From contig OY759261.1 of NCBI GenBank assembly GCA_963662155.1, positions 66,891,681 to 66,955,680 on the forward strand: a stretch of DNA of 64,000 bases, given 5' to 3'. The position numbers were made by a program, and so were the translations under genes. How positions within the stretch are numbered: the first letter of the stretch is position 1; each line of letters begins with the position of its first letter. Positions 11,077-21,528 of this stretch are shown here, in pieces. The notes beneath the pieces are model-generated. The model made no database searches, was not told where the DNA came from, and saw only the letters and a list, made by a program, of their open reading frames with translations. This DNA is from Lamellibrachia columna. Lineage: Eukaryota > Annelida > Polychaeta > Sabellida > Siboglinidae.

Positions 11077-13384
11077 CAGGCCCTTAGCCAGAAATAATTT
11101 TTTGCCAGTCTTGAACTTTCTAAAAAAACATTTACTTTAAGCGCGCAAACAGCTTCCGTGGAAGCCAATAGACTCTATGGCAGTCATTATTGGTCCAATT
11201 ACCTTGCGATATCTTAAAACACCTGGCTATTTGGCACTTAGAACACATTCAATCACACAGTAAGATACAGATTAATAATTATATAGCAACCTTGGTATTG
11301 GACGACTAGTGCTACACTGAAATGTATGACAAAGTACTACACTTAACTTGAGTTGTAATTGTATGGGCCATGTGACAACAAACAATGCAAAACATAATGT
11401 TTGCAAAATATTAAATAAATGCCTACAGATGTCTAATTTGAAAAAAAAATAGAACCACACTCAAAATCAAATGCTTGATGCTAAAAGTAAAACAATTCAA
11501 CATATCTAAAAATTTACAAAACTGAATAATACAATCGGGTTTGAAAATAATGCATTGACACCAAAAAATTATTACTTTGATAAAAAATAGCAATCAACCA
11601 GTATTGGTCTGACTTGTGTTGACCACATTTGTCTGTAGCAAAATATAACGCTTGCAACATTATTCATCAAGGTCGATGTTATTACAATATCTTAGAACAA
11701 ACTTACTATTTCGCACACACAACACACTGAACATGTTAAACAAATGAATGCTCCCATCTGATTCAGTCTTACTGAGTAAGAAATAGATTGAACTGTTTTT
11801 CAGCCAGACCCCCTGTTTCCATGGTAACAAATATATATTATAATTCTTGCAAATCCATGTTCAGTACACATTCTACTGTACAATGACCAGAGCATTTGTT
11901 AAGATGTTTTTATTTTTTAATAATTTTTTGTAAAGTGAGAAAAAAACATCGTTTTTGGCAACAAATACAGGTTTATCTTTCAAACTATTTATGATTTTTT
12001 AAATTTTGCAGAATAAATTATACTGAATGCAACATTCGAAACCTTATTTCAATAGCATAACTACTCACAGAGATATCCTTTTTCCAAATTCAGAAAACAC
12101 GCCAATACCAATACCCCTCACTTCACGCATGACCAGTTCCTCAATGACCCCACTTAGGCATACAAGCATCGAAGCATATTGAAGATACCCGGAGAATCAT
12201 AACGAGCATTTCCTCCTCGCAGCAGGTACTTGGGCTTAGCATGGCTCATGTCTTGGATATGGAGGACATTGAGCAGCGACTTGAATTTAGCGTTCTGCAA
12301 TTCCTCTATTGCGAGCTAATACCATGTTTGTAGAGCGAGGCTGATGGCATCCCGTTTCTTTTCCATTTCCTTATCGACAGCACCTTTGATGCTTCTTTGG
12401 TCACTGCTCCAGGCAGCAACAACGTGTAGATGATCCTTTGAAGTCATGTGGTCGGTGACAGTTTTTAGTCAAAAGTTGCTTGTCCCGTCCACCCACACAC
12501 AACATTTGCCTTGCTGCTTGCACAGCTGGCAAGACATTGTTCCCGTCTGATTCAGTGAACTGGATCCAGGGATAACGTGCTAACCACTTCTTCGGAAACG
12601 ATTGGTGCTCCGTCCTTTTAGTTTTGCTAATACAGCCTGATTGTTTCTGGCTTGCTGGCTGTGGTTCGTCTTTTCTTTTAGCCAACTGTGGATGAAAATC
12701 GGCGATTGGACCCGATACTATTTCGTCGTAGACCGCAACCATGCACGGTCCACTGCAAAGTGAGCCATCGGTGGGCGATAATGCAGTGCCAATAGCGTCT
12801 GAGCCGGCCTAGTTCCTAGGGTTAACACTGTGGACCTCCGCCACAGTCACAAATGTTGTCGTGGACACCGCTGCCTCTGATCCAAAGTGTTCCGGTTATC
12901 AAAAAAGCATCAATGGTCGTAAACTTTGACAAATCACTTCGTTTAGCTCGCTTTCGCTTGTCCGGTGCCATTTCAAACTCGTGCTATGACATTCGGGTTA
13001 TTTTTGATTATTTCTACCAATGAAAGCACTGATAGAAACGCATTTCCCAACCAATGACGTACACGATTACTATAAATAGAGATCAGCGTTCCTAACAATG
13101 GCTGCGATGTCGTTTGCCAACGATGTCAATATAAAAAAATTTAAAATATAGTCTTATAAATCGGCGGTATTCGCTATTCTACCGCAGATATCATTCGCCG
13201 AATCCCATCCGCATGCACTAAGACTAAGTTAGAAAAAAGACGTAATGCAATTGCCCGTCTTCTTGTTATGAAACAACTTGATCTTGTAAAAAGAAAAACC
13301 CATCTTTTGTTTTTATCTTACCCGTCGTCGTCAGACATTTGCCCGTCTTGAAGGCGGGCAGACGGGTCTCTGGCTAAGGGCCTG
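11077..13384 (-). mobile_element. hAT transposon, 2.3 kb, with TIRs and 8-bp TSD
   Basis: The ends are inverted: CAGGCCCTTAGCCAGA at 11077 and TCTCTGGCTAAGGGCCTG ending 13384. The flanks are perfect 8-bp duplications (TAGTCAGG). Inside, the minus strand carries a broken gene for the N-terminal part of a hAT-type transposase. About 1 kb between 11170 and 12130 is AT-rich and non-coding, so the catalytic domain is missing and the copy cannot move itself. The last 350 bp contain a palindromic GCCCGTCTTGAAGGCGGGC near the right end. A short deletion derivative lies at 34880-35215. Confidence 0.9.
12140..12971 (-). pseudogene. broken N-terminal part of a hAT-type transposase (TTF/BED-like zinc finger)
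   Basis: On the minus strand, ATG at 12971 opens MAPDKRKRAKRSDLSKFTT, a basic N-terminus typical of such transposases. After a stop and frameshift the frame from 12742 holds FPKKWLARYPWIQFTESDG, matching the K-W-L-x-x-x-P-W-L opening of TTF-type zinc fingers in ZNF862-like and C17orf113-like proteins. A further frameshift leads to CQLCKQQGKC and HMTSKDH, giving the Cys-x2-Cys ... His-x4-His pattern of the finger. The frame then continues to about 12140 (with LRGGNARYDSPGIFNML) and fades. No RNase-H-like catalytic segment or dimerisation region is present. Confidence 0.75.
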
Positions 13385-13392
13385 TAGTCAGG
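13385..13392. other. target-site duplication, right (TAGTCAGG)
   Basis: Exact copy of the 8 bases at 11069-11076, immediately outside the right end of the hAT element. Confidence 0.9.
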
Positions 13393-13579
13393 CTACTAGA
13401 AACTAAGTGTTGTAGTCTATACAGTTGTTATCTGTAAAAAAAACTGCAGTTATGTCGATACGAGGAGACGATACGAGGAGACGCTTACAACTTCTGGGTT
13501 GATTAATCTTTTCTTGTGTTGTTTGTTAGTTTTATTGTGTGTGTGGTCTGACCGAGATGTTCACTGCTAGTGGTGTCAG

Positions 13580-13651
13580 ATCCAAGCCATACTGAGAGAT
13601 AGCACCAGTCTGGCAGTGCTGAACACACTGACCTGTAACCTCAGTGCACTA
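13580..13651 (+). CDS. weak exon candidate
   Basis: After TGGTGTCAG there are 24 open codons (beginning IQAILRDSTSL, ending NLSAL) whose composition looks coding and whose phase is 0, as in exons a-d. However the upstream tract is not pyrimidine-rich and the following GTGTCC is a poor donor. A C-rich tract then leads to GTGCAG at about 13690, followed by another short open stretch (LEEFQQMAGPVQCYL) without a donor. It may be a real exon altered by the C-tract, or chance. Confidence 0.25.
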
Positions 13652-13659
13652 GTGTCCCC

Positions 13660-13690
13660 GTTCCCCCCTCCCCCCCCCCCCCCCCGTGCA
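13660..13690. repeat. poly-C tract
   Basis: CCCCCCTCC followed by about 16 C, just before GTGCAG. Confidence 0.8.
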
Positions 13691-13998
13691 GTTGGAGGAA
13701 TTCCAACAGATGGCAGGACCTGTCCAGTGCTACTTAGACTGTTGTTGCTGTTGAAGGGTTCATTTACCTACAGCTGTGTCCTCCTCTATTTTAACTCAGA
13801 CATGTGACTGATTTTAAAATGTTGCTGCAGAATAGCCACAGTGCTAGTAATTGGGGAGTATTCAGTGTTCATTCATTGTCATCAGTTAAAAGATATGATG
13901 CAGGTGTATAGAAAACATTAGCTTTACTCACTAATGAGATGCAAAAAGTGTTTGAAAAACATTCACACATCACATGCAATCCTCACTTTCCTAATGAC

Positions 13999-15855
13999 TA
14001 GGTGGGTAATGGGGCTCTAGATGGGTAATGGGACTCCAGGTGGATAGTAGGGCTCTAGGTGGGTAATGGGACTCTAGGTGGGTAGTGGGACTCTAGGTGG
14101 GTAATGGGACTCTAGGTGGATGATGGGGCACTAGGTGGGTAGTGGGACTCTAGGTGGGTAATGGGACTCTAGGTGGGTAGTGGGACTCTAGGTGGGTAGT
14201 AGGGCTCTAGGTGGGTAATGGGACTCTAGGTGGGTAATGGGACTCTAGGTGGGTAATGGGACTCTAGGTGGGTAATGGGACTCTAGGTGGGTAATGGGAC
14301 TCTAGGTGGGTAATGGGACTCTATGTGGGTAATGGGACTCTAGGTGGGTAGTGGGACTCTAGGTGGGTAGTGGGACTCTAGGTGGGTAATGGGACTCTAT
14401 GTGGGTAGTAGGACTCTAGGTGGGTAATGGGACTCTAGGTGGATAGTAGGGCTCTAGGTGGATAATGGGACTCTAGGTGGATAGTCGGGCTCTAGGTGGG
14501 TAAAGGGACTCTAGGTGGGTAATGGGACTCTAGGTGGGTAGTGGGACTCTAGGTGGGTAGTGGGGGTCTAGGTGGATAGTGGGGCTCTAGGTGGGTAATG
14601 GGACTCTAGGTGGGTAATGGGACTCTAGGTGGATAATGGGGCTCTAGGTGGGTAGTGGGACTCTAGGTGGGTAATGGGACTCTAGGTGGGTAGTGGGACT
14701 CTAGGTGGGTAGCAGGGCTCTAGGTGGGTAATGGGACTCTAGGTGGGTAATGGGACTCTAGGTGGGTAATGGGACTCTATGTGGGTAATGGGACTCTATG
14801 TGGGTAATGGGACTCTAGGTGGGCAGTGGGACTCTAGGTGGGTAGTGGGACTCTAGGTGGGTAATGGGACTCTAGGTGGGTAATGGGACTCTAGGTGGAT
14901 AGTAGGGCTCTAGGTGGGTAAAGGGACTCTAGGTGGGTAGTGGGACTCTAGGTGGGTAATGGGACTCTATGTGGGTAGTAGGACTCTAGGTGGGTAATGG
15001 GACTCTAGGTGGATAGTAGGGCTCTAGGTGGATAATGGGACTCTAGGTGGATAGTCGGGCTCTAGGTGGGTAAAGGGACTCTAGGTGGGTAATGGGACTC
15101 TAGGTGGGTACTGGGACTCTAGGTGGGTAATGGAACTCTAGGTGGGTAGTTGGAGTCTAGGTGGATAGTAGGGCTCTAGGTGGGTAATGGGACTCTAGGT
15201 GGGTAATGGAACTCTAGGTGGGTAGTTGGAGTCTAGGTGGATAGTAGGGCTCTAGGTGGGTAATGGGACTCTAGGTGGGTAGTGGGACTCTAGGTGGGTA
15301 GTGGGACTCTAGGTGGGTAGTGGGACTCTAGGTGGGTAGTGGGACTCTAGGTGGATAGTAGGGCTCTAGGTGGGTAATGGGACTCTAGGTGGGTAATGGG
15401 ACTCTAGGTGGGTAATGGAACTCTAGGTGGGTAGTGGGACTATAGGTGGATAGTAGGACTCTAGGTGGGTAATGGGACTCTAGGTGGGTAATGGAACTCT
15501 AGGTGGGTAGTGGGACTATAGGTGGATAGTAGGACTCTAGGTGGGTAATGGGATTCTAGGTGGGTAATGGGACTCTAGGTGGGTAATGGGACCCTAGGTG
15601 GGTAATGGAACTCTAGGTGAGTAATGGGACCCTAGGTGGGTAATGGAACTCTAGGTGGGTAGTGGGACTCTAGGTGGGTAGTGGGGCTCTAGGTGGGTAA
15701 TGGGACTCTAGGTGGGTAGTGGGACTTTAGGTGGGTAGTGGGGCTCTAGGTGGGTAATGGGACTCTAGGTGGGTAATGGGATTCTAGGTGGGTAATGGGA
15801 CTCTAGGTGGGTAATGGGACTCTAGGTGGGTAATGGGACCCTAGGTGGGTAATGG
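13999..15855. repeat. 19-bp minisatellite, about 98 copies
   Basis: The unit is GGGACTCTAGGTGGGTAAT (19 bp), with variants GTAGT, GATAG, GGGGCTC and GGAACTC. A distinctive run of variant units beginning at 14381 (CTATGTGGGTAGTAGG, then GATAATGGG, then GATAGTCGGGC, then GTAAAGGG) recurs in the same order from 14951. The offset is 570 bp, exactly 30 units, so a block of the array was duplicated as a whole. The array abuts a LINE relic on its right. Confidence 0.95.
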
Positions 15856-15860
15856 CAGAT

Positions 15861-16241
15861 GGATACTGACTATGGTCTGTGTCCACTCCTCTTCCTTGTG
15901 CTGAGCAGCCTTGATGGCTTCAGTTGCCTTCAGCCTTGTGCCTTGGTATCTCATCCAGCCATCAGGTCTTCTGTCGTCCTCTAAATATCTTGCCATACGT
16001 CATACACAATACACAGTGCCGTCTAACATCAGACGTTCCAAGTCCTTCTTCCTTGCAATGTGGACATAGTACCTGAACCTTCTTCCTTGCAATGTGGCCA
16101 TAGTACCTGAACCTTCTTCCTTGCAATGTGGCCATAGTACCTGAACCTTCTTTCCACCACTGATCTCAGGAGACACTTTGGAATTTCACCTGGCACAGAG
16201 TTGTTTGTTTTCTTTTTCAAAAGCAGCAGTGCGCTTTTCAT
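15861..16241 (-). pseudogene. C-terminal relic of a LINE reverse-transcriptase polyprotein
   Basis: Minus-strand frames contain SVVERRFRYYGHIARKK and, further on, YLEDDRRPDGWMRYQGTRLK then EEEWTQTIVS. These resemble the C-terminal region of many LINE ORF2 proteins (an R-x-L/F-R-x-x-G-H-[VI]-x-R motif, then a G-R-P-x-x-R-W-like segment, then E-x-W-x-x-x-V). Nothing of the reverse transcriptase core is left. The segment encoding RYYGHIARK is tandemly repeated three times (about 37-39 bp each, 16035-16150), which breaks the frame. Confidence 0.55.
16035..16150. repeat. triplicated 37-39-bp segment inside the LINE relic
   Basis: Three copies of CCTTCTTCCTTGCAATGTGG plus a RCCATAGTACCTGAA tail, with one substitution among the copies. 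Confidence 0.85.
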
Positions 16242-16429
16242 GTATGTGTTAATAGTATCAGATGCCTAACTAGTATGCAAAGTATCCAGGCTAAGTTTGA
16301 ATGATCAGCTGAGTTATGGGACCGTGAAACTTGCTCAATATTATTTGTTGTCATAAAACAGAAAAAACGACCACCTCATAAACATGGCTGGGTGCAACTG
16401 AACAAATCAATTAAATTAAAGATAATATT

Positions 16430-16950
16430 ATGTTCTTATATATCGCAGTATCCAGTCCATAGGACTTTACAGGCCAGTTCATTCCAACATCAACTTTACA
16501 CTTCACTCCCTGGCAGGCCAGTTCATTCTAACATCAACTTTACACTTCACCCCCTGGCAGGCCAGTTTATTCCAACATCAACTTTTCACTTCACCCCCTG
16601 GCAGGCCAGTTCATTCCAACATCAACTTTACACTTCACTCCCTGGCAGGCCAGTTCATTCCAACATCAACTTTACACTTCACCCCCTGGCAGGCCAGTTC
16701 ATTCCAACATCAACTTTACACTTCACCCCCTGGCAGGCCAGTTCATTCCAACATCAACTTTACACTTCACTCCCTGGCAGGCCAGTTCATTCCAACACTA
16801 ACTCTACTTCTGTGGATGAGTGATGAGTGAACTGAAGCAACGTGGAGTGAACAAAATTGCCCAGGTTTTTCGAATGGCAGCAAGAGGATTCGAAACTGGG
16901 TTCTCTTGATTAAGAGTTCGATGTTTAACCACTTTACTCCACTTTCAATT
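16430..16950 (-). mobile_element. tRNA-derived SINE, copy 1, with internal 44-bp array
   Basis: In minus orientation. Its 3' tail lies at the left (GTTCTTATATATCGCAGTAT, then CCAGTCCATAGGAC) and its tRNA-like head at the right (GAGGATTCGAAACTGGGTT, the B-box region, then TTTAACCACTTTACTCC, a decayed A box). Between them a 44-bp piece of the SINE body is tandemly repeated. The order of blocks matches the intact copy at 35937-36268. Confidence 0.8.
16485..16805. repeat. 44-bp minisatellite inside the SINE, about 7 copies
   Basis: The unit is GGCCAGTTCATTCCAACATC plus AACTTTACACTTCACYCCCTGGCA. The single-copy counterpart in the SINE at 35.99 kb is the stretch CACTTCACTCCCAGCAGACC then TGTTCATTCC. 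The array therefore arose by expansion of a SINE-internal segment. The 143-codon open frame here (16392-16823) is an artefact of the repeat. Confidence 0.9.
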
Positions 16951-17262
16951 ACACCATTTCCATTACAATTACTTACGACTGCTTATTCCAAAAGTTTATT
17001 CAGTACTGGCATCCTTACATGGCAGGCGTGTTTCTGAATTAGGGTATTTTGTATACGATTGATTTTCCACTTGTGTAAGAAGACAGTTTTGATAGGTTTT
17101 TTCAGGTAATGGTTGTGATGTGAAATATACTGTGATTAATTGTAATTGACAATTACACCATAATTTCTAAACCAGAATGAATTACAAATATAGTATTTTT
17201 GTGTAGCCAATTACACATACAAAGTCAGCATGTTGCATGTAATCACATTTAGAAGGAAAGCT

Positions 17263-17748
17263 GTTCAGATTAACCATGACCCCACTCATCCACCCAATTC
17301 ACCATGACCCTACTCATCCACTCAATTCACCATGACCTCACTCATCCACCCAATTCACAATGACACCACTCATCCACTCAATTCACCATGACCTCACTCA
17401 TCCACCCAATTCACCATGACCCTACTCATCAACTCAATTCACCACAACCTCACTCATCCACCCAATTCACCATGACACCACTCATCCACTCAATTCACCA
17501 TGACCTCACTCATCCACCCAATTCACCATGACCCTACTCATCAACTCAATTCACCACAACCTCACTCATCCACCCAATTCACCATGACCCCACTCATCCA
17601 CCCAATTCACCATGACCCCACTCATCCACTCAATTCACCATGACCTCACTCATCCACTCAATTCACCATGACCTCATTCATCCACTCAATTCACCATGAC
17701 CTCACTCATCCACCCAGTTCACCATGACCCCACTCATCCACCCAATTC
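17263..17748. repeat. 28-bp minisatellite, about 17 copies
   Basis: The unit is CATGACCYCACTCATCCACY plus CAATTCAC. Variants (CCTCACTC, CACCACTC, CATCAACTC) alternate, and a two- to four-unit block (…CATCAACTC, CACAACCTC…) occurs twice. Confidence 0.9.
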
Positions 17749-17915
17749 TGATTTTGAAACTCTGCCGTCTGGTCGACGACTCAGAATGCCCCTGGCACAC
17801 AAAAACTGTTACAAGAGATCTTTTGTTCCGTCAGCCTTAAACATATAGAATTCTAGGGCCTGAACTTGCTGTTGTATAATCATGTGTAAGTTATGGATCA
17901 GCATTAATGTGCAAT

Positions 17916-17921
17916 TGTGTG

Positions 17922-18000
<79 letters not shown>
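17916..18000. repeat. (GTGC)n microsatellite
   Basis: About 20 tandem GTGC units. Open frames of Cys-Val-Arg-Ala or Thr-His-Ala-Arg type on both strands here are repeat artefacts. Confidence 0.95.
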
Positions 18001-18460
18001 AGATATGGGAACACCTAACGCGCCTCGCGTACAACGCGGTCCGAAGTCGTGGACCTCGACCACTGCGTTATAACGAGGCTCGACTGTACTTTGTTTATGC
18101 CTTACCTTGGACCCAGCCGTGGTCATAAACTACAACACAGCTAGAATTTCATATTTATTCCATGTAATCGTGTGAAGACAAAAACATATGGGACAGCAAA
18201 ATTTACAACGTTGGATGAAGACTTCTCACTTACAAACATGTGTAATTGTTGCATTTAAATATGTTATGTTGTGGAAAAAAAGTAGTTTCTAGCAGAACAT
18301 CTACTACAGTGATTGTTTTATAAAAAGTATTTAAAATAACAAAATGATACTGATCAATTTGTGTACCCTTTTCAGTGACAAACATTGAAGAACGGTAGAT
18401 TCTTTTTAGAGTCTAGGTATGTATGATGGAGCTTTCGTTACCCTCTCGAGTATGCATCTA
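18001..18460. other. non-coding, AT-rich
   Basis: A short GC-richer patch (18005-18075) follows the microsatellite. The rest is AT-rich with no recognised feature. Confidence 0.4.
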
Positions 18461-18622
18461 CAGTAAAATCTGCTCAAGCGACTACTTGCATTAAACGACC
18501 ACCTGTCATTAACGACCACAGTCCATTCCTCCTGTTACAAGAGTTTCACATGTTAAATTACCTGCATTAAGCTACCACTTTTTGACAACCCCTTCAGCGG
18601 TTACATAAGACAGGTCTGACTG
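18461..18622. mobile_element. mariner-like MITE, 162 bp, TA-flanked
   Basis: The left end is TA|CAGTAAAATCTG and the right end is CAGGTCTGACTG|TA, imperfect inverted repeats of type CAGTMARAYCTG flanked by TA dinucleotides, as expected of Tc1/mariner insertions. The body repeats phrases such as ACGACCACCTGTCATTAACG, ACCTGCATTAAGCTACCAC and CCACAGTCCATTCC. A second, expanded copy lies at 58840-59433. The right end is about 17 bp from exon d. Confidence 0.7.
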
Positions 18623-18639
18623 TATCTAACTTTTTTCAG

Positions 18640-18702
18640 TATGAATGTTTGGAGTCTTGTATCAACTTACTCAGGGAGTACACACTTATAGCTAAGATAC
18701 AG
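18640..18702 (+). CDS. internal exon, possibly of the same plus-strand gene (exon d)
   Basis: A 63-bp, 21-codon exon, phase 0 to 0. Its acceptor is excellent (CTAACTTTTTTCAG ending 18639, with a plausible CTAAC branch site) and its donor is good (CAG|GTACGC at 18703). The peptide YECLESCINLLREYT looks helical. Phase and strand match exons a-c, so it could be a later exon of that gene across a 16 kb intron. Nothing in the sequence proves the link. A mariner-like MITE ends only about 15 bp before the exon. Confidence 0.55.
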
Positions 18703-20814
18703 GTACGCAATATACCTGGTATTGCAGAATGCACCAGTTGTGTATCTAGTGTACTTATAGGCTGTCTAAGAACTGAGACAAGAAATGTTTATATATCGCA
18801 CGTATAAGGGGCCATATCATATTCTTACTACAGATTTCTTCAGCTTCTTGGAACGGCTATCTCGACACTTTTACTCACCTTTGAAGAAAAGATAAACTTA
18901 ATCTTCTGTGTATTACTTGGGAATGTTTACTTGAATATGTGGTTTTTCCAGAAAACTGCTTTTACTCAAGTAACCACGCCAGTAGTGACTGTCAGATTGT
19001 CTCAGCTACTTATAAAACTGTCATGCTGGGTTTGTTCGTACACTGAATATGCGTCTTCATTAGAGATGTCTTCAGCTGTGTATTGTGAATTATTTGCAGT
19101 ACTTTTGTTTAATTTGCAATACAATAGTGCAAGTATTTGCTATACTTTTACAAGTATTGCAGTATAATGATGTTTGGTTTATTTTTCAGTAATTCAGTGG
19201 TATGTTCTTTCTCCTCTAGGTGTCAATGATGCCATAAAGTTATTCATTCTGTACTTGTAATTAAACGTTTCTGTAATATCTAACATAAAACAATTTACTA
19301 AACAATACTTCTAAGAATCTACTGATGTTTACAGTAAATCTTTTGCCTTTACTAAAATGACTTGTGGTTCTATTACAAGGTTCGAAATTTATGCCTTTGA
19401 GCCAACTTTTTCCAACTTTCGAACTTTTAAAATCCTATCTTGAAGTAATCTATTTCAGACTGCATTCGCCGATATCTATAGAATTACATATTAAATTAGG
19501 TCATACTTTGATATCCAATATTGCCACTTACAAGTTTGACATTTTATTGTGCTTTATTATGACTTTATTCTTGAGCAGTCTCTGTTATATACATGATACT
19601 TTTAATTATTACATGCATTCCCGTTTGCTTTGTTACATTTTTTATTAATTACGATTTAATATATAGTTTTTGTAGGACCAGTTAAAAAAGAATTTGGGCC
19701 AGTTCTTTTTTGTTAAATTCAGATGCTGCTTTTTATAAATATGCAATACTGTATGACAAGTATATGTAGTACTTTTAAAAGTATCGCACCCCTTCCTGGT
19801 TTTCATTCACAGTTTGCCAGCTGACAAATCCTATGCTTGGGCAACTCAAAACTTCAGAAGAGTGCAAGACTTCTTGGAATGAATCTCGGTGTTTTGATTG
19901 ATGTAATGTCAAGCAATTGCAGATATGTTTCCTATTTTAAGACTCCACTTTTGTAAATATAACCTAGATATTCCATAGGCTATAATTATGTGGAAGCAGC
20001 CCAGTGCCAGATTACAGATGTCCAGTGGGTGTTGCTATTTTTATATACACTTGTTTAATTTGAGAACAGGATAGTGCAAAGGTTTGTGGTTGTTGGCGAG
20101 GCTAATTTACTGCTTATAAACTTAGCACTAGTTAATCCAATAGGCCCCAGCATTTTATAAAAACATGTTCCCCTGTTCCCAGGATTTCTGGCAAATTTCA
20201 AGTGATTTTACTCCTTGTGTTCAGAAATCTGTTTAAAAAACTATTCAATATTGACAATTACAAGTTGTGTTTATTTTGAAGAGTAGTAATTTCTCCACAT
20301 GCATGTTTACATAGAAATAGGATATATTAATAAAATGTTGACATTTGATCACAATTTGCAAAGACAAAATAGTAAATTTGTTAAACTTTTAAACTAAAAG
20401 TTAAACTAAAGTTATTCTACCTTGCGACTGACATTTCACAATGATCCCCTGCTATAACCCTTGCAACCCAATGAAGAAAATGTAGCTATATGTGTTAGCT
20501 TTGCACCACTGAAAAAATTATCAAATTTTGACAGTTATTTTTCAGGTTACACCATATTTTGTCATAAAAAATATAGAAATAAATATTTTTTAGATGGCTT
20601 GAAAAAAACCGATGAAAATCAAGAAAAGGGCAGCCCATGCATGTAACGAGCTGATGTTGTTGCAAAATGTATCTGCTAGGGTGTGGCAAAATTTGGTAGC
20701 GTTTAGTTCAGTAGTTAATCACCAGGATTTGTTGTGGGTCCTGTATGCGGCCGGCGGCGGCCGTTCCAGGACTGGACAGAGCGGCTGGCCGTGGCCGTTG
20801 CAGGCTCTAATGGG
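18703..20814. other. non-coding, AT-rich
   Basis: Very AT-rich with many stops. No repeat or exon is supported. The segment 20740-20800 is sharply GC-rich (GCGGCCGGCGGCGGCCG), just outside the dispersed repeat that follows. Confidence 0.4.
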
Positions 20815-21265
20815 TTAAAGGTGCTTAATCAGTTTGATTTTTTTTGCTAGTCTTATTTCAAATAAAGTTTGTGAAAAACCAAACCTACCTAGTATCCACT
20901 ACAACATGCTAGCTTGTTTGTGCAACTTTTTTATGGAGTTTTCGTGAAATCATCAGTCAAACTATTAAATTAGTTAATGCTTGTTCAAACATTTATTGAT
21001 GTGAAAATCAAAATGCTTAAAAATCACGATTTTGTTCTTTGGTGAAATTTCGTAACTTTGTCATGTGATTGCTGAGAGGATGGAGATCACGCCCATGATC
21101 AGCATTGACCCACACAGTGTTTACCATTTTGGATATCCACTATTTTGATCCTTACCAGATCTAATGACTAAAGTCAATTCTTTCGATGATTAGAACAAAA
21201 GTAGGCATTTTTTATTCAATTGACTGGGTGTTGCATAAACTATTCAAACACTACATATTTGGACA
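20815..21265 (+). mobile_element. unclassified interspersed element, copy A (about 450 bp)
   Basis: Similar over its whole length, in inverted orientation, to 39480-39934. It begins TTAAAGGTGCTTAATCAGTT and ends near CACTACATATTTGGACA. Between are shared blocks such as ACAACATGCTAGCTTGTTTG, GAAATCATCAGWCAAACT, CCATTTTGGATATC and TAATGACTAAAGTCAATTCT. It is non-coding. No target-site duplication was seen, so the class is unknown. Confidence 0.8.
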
Positions 21266-21461
21266 CCAATGAACCGGATTTGCGACAGGCTAAATCAGTT
21301 GAGGAAACATTTTTAATGATGTTCTTGTGATGAATTTCAGCTTTACAACTTTTGCAGAGTGAAAGTCAAAGAATTTTAAAAAGTGTTCAGAACTTTGAAT
21401 AGAAATACAGGCACAAGACAATCCAGGTAGCGTAGGTTCCTGGTCATTGCAACAAGGTTCG

Positions 21462-21528
21462 TTGTTTGCTGGTTGTTTTGAAGGATGACCAGTAGACGAT
21501 TGGCATAACGATAGTTGAAAGTAAAGGT
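21462..21528 (+). repeat. 65-bp direct repeat, copy 1
   Basis: GTTGTTTGCTGGTTGTTTTG plus AAGGATGACCARTAGACGAT and TGGCATAACGAYAGTTGAAA recur with two substitutions at about 22891-22958. Confidence 0.85.
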
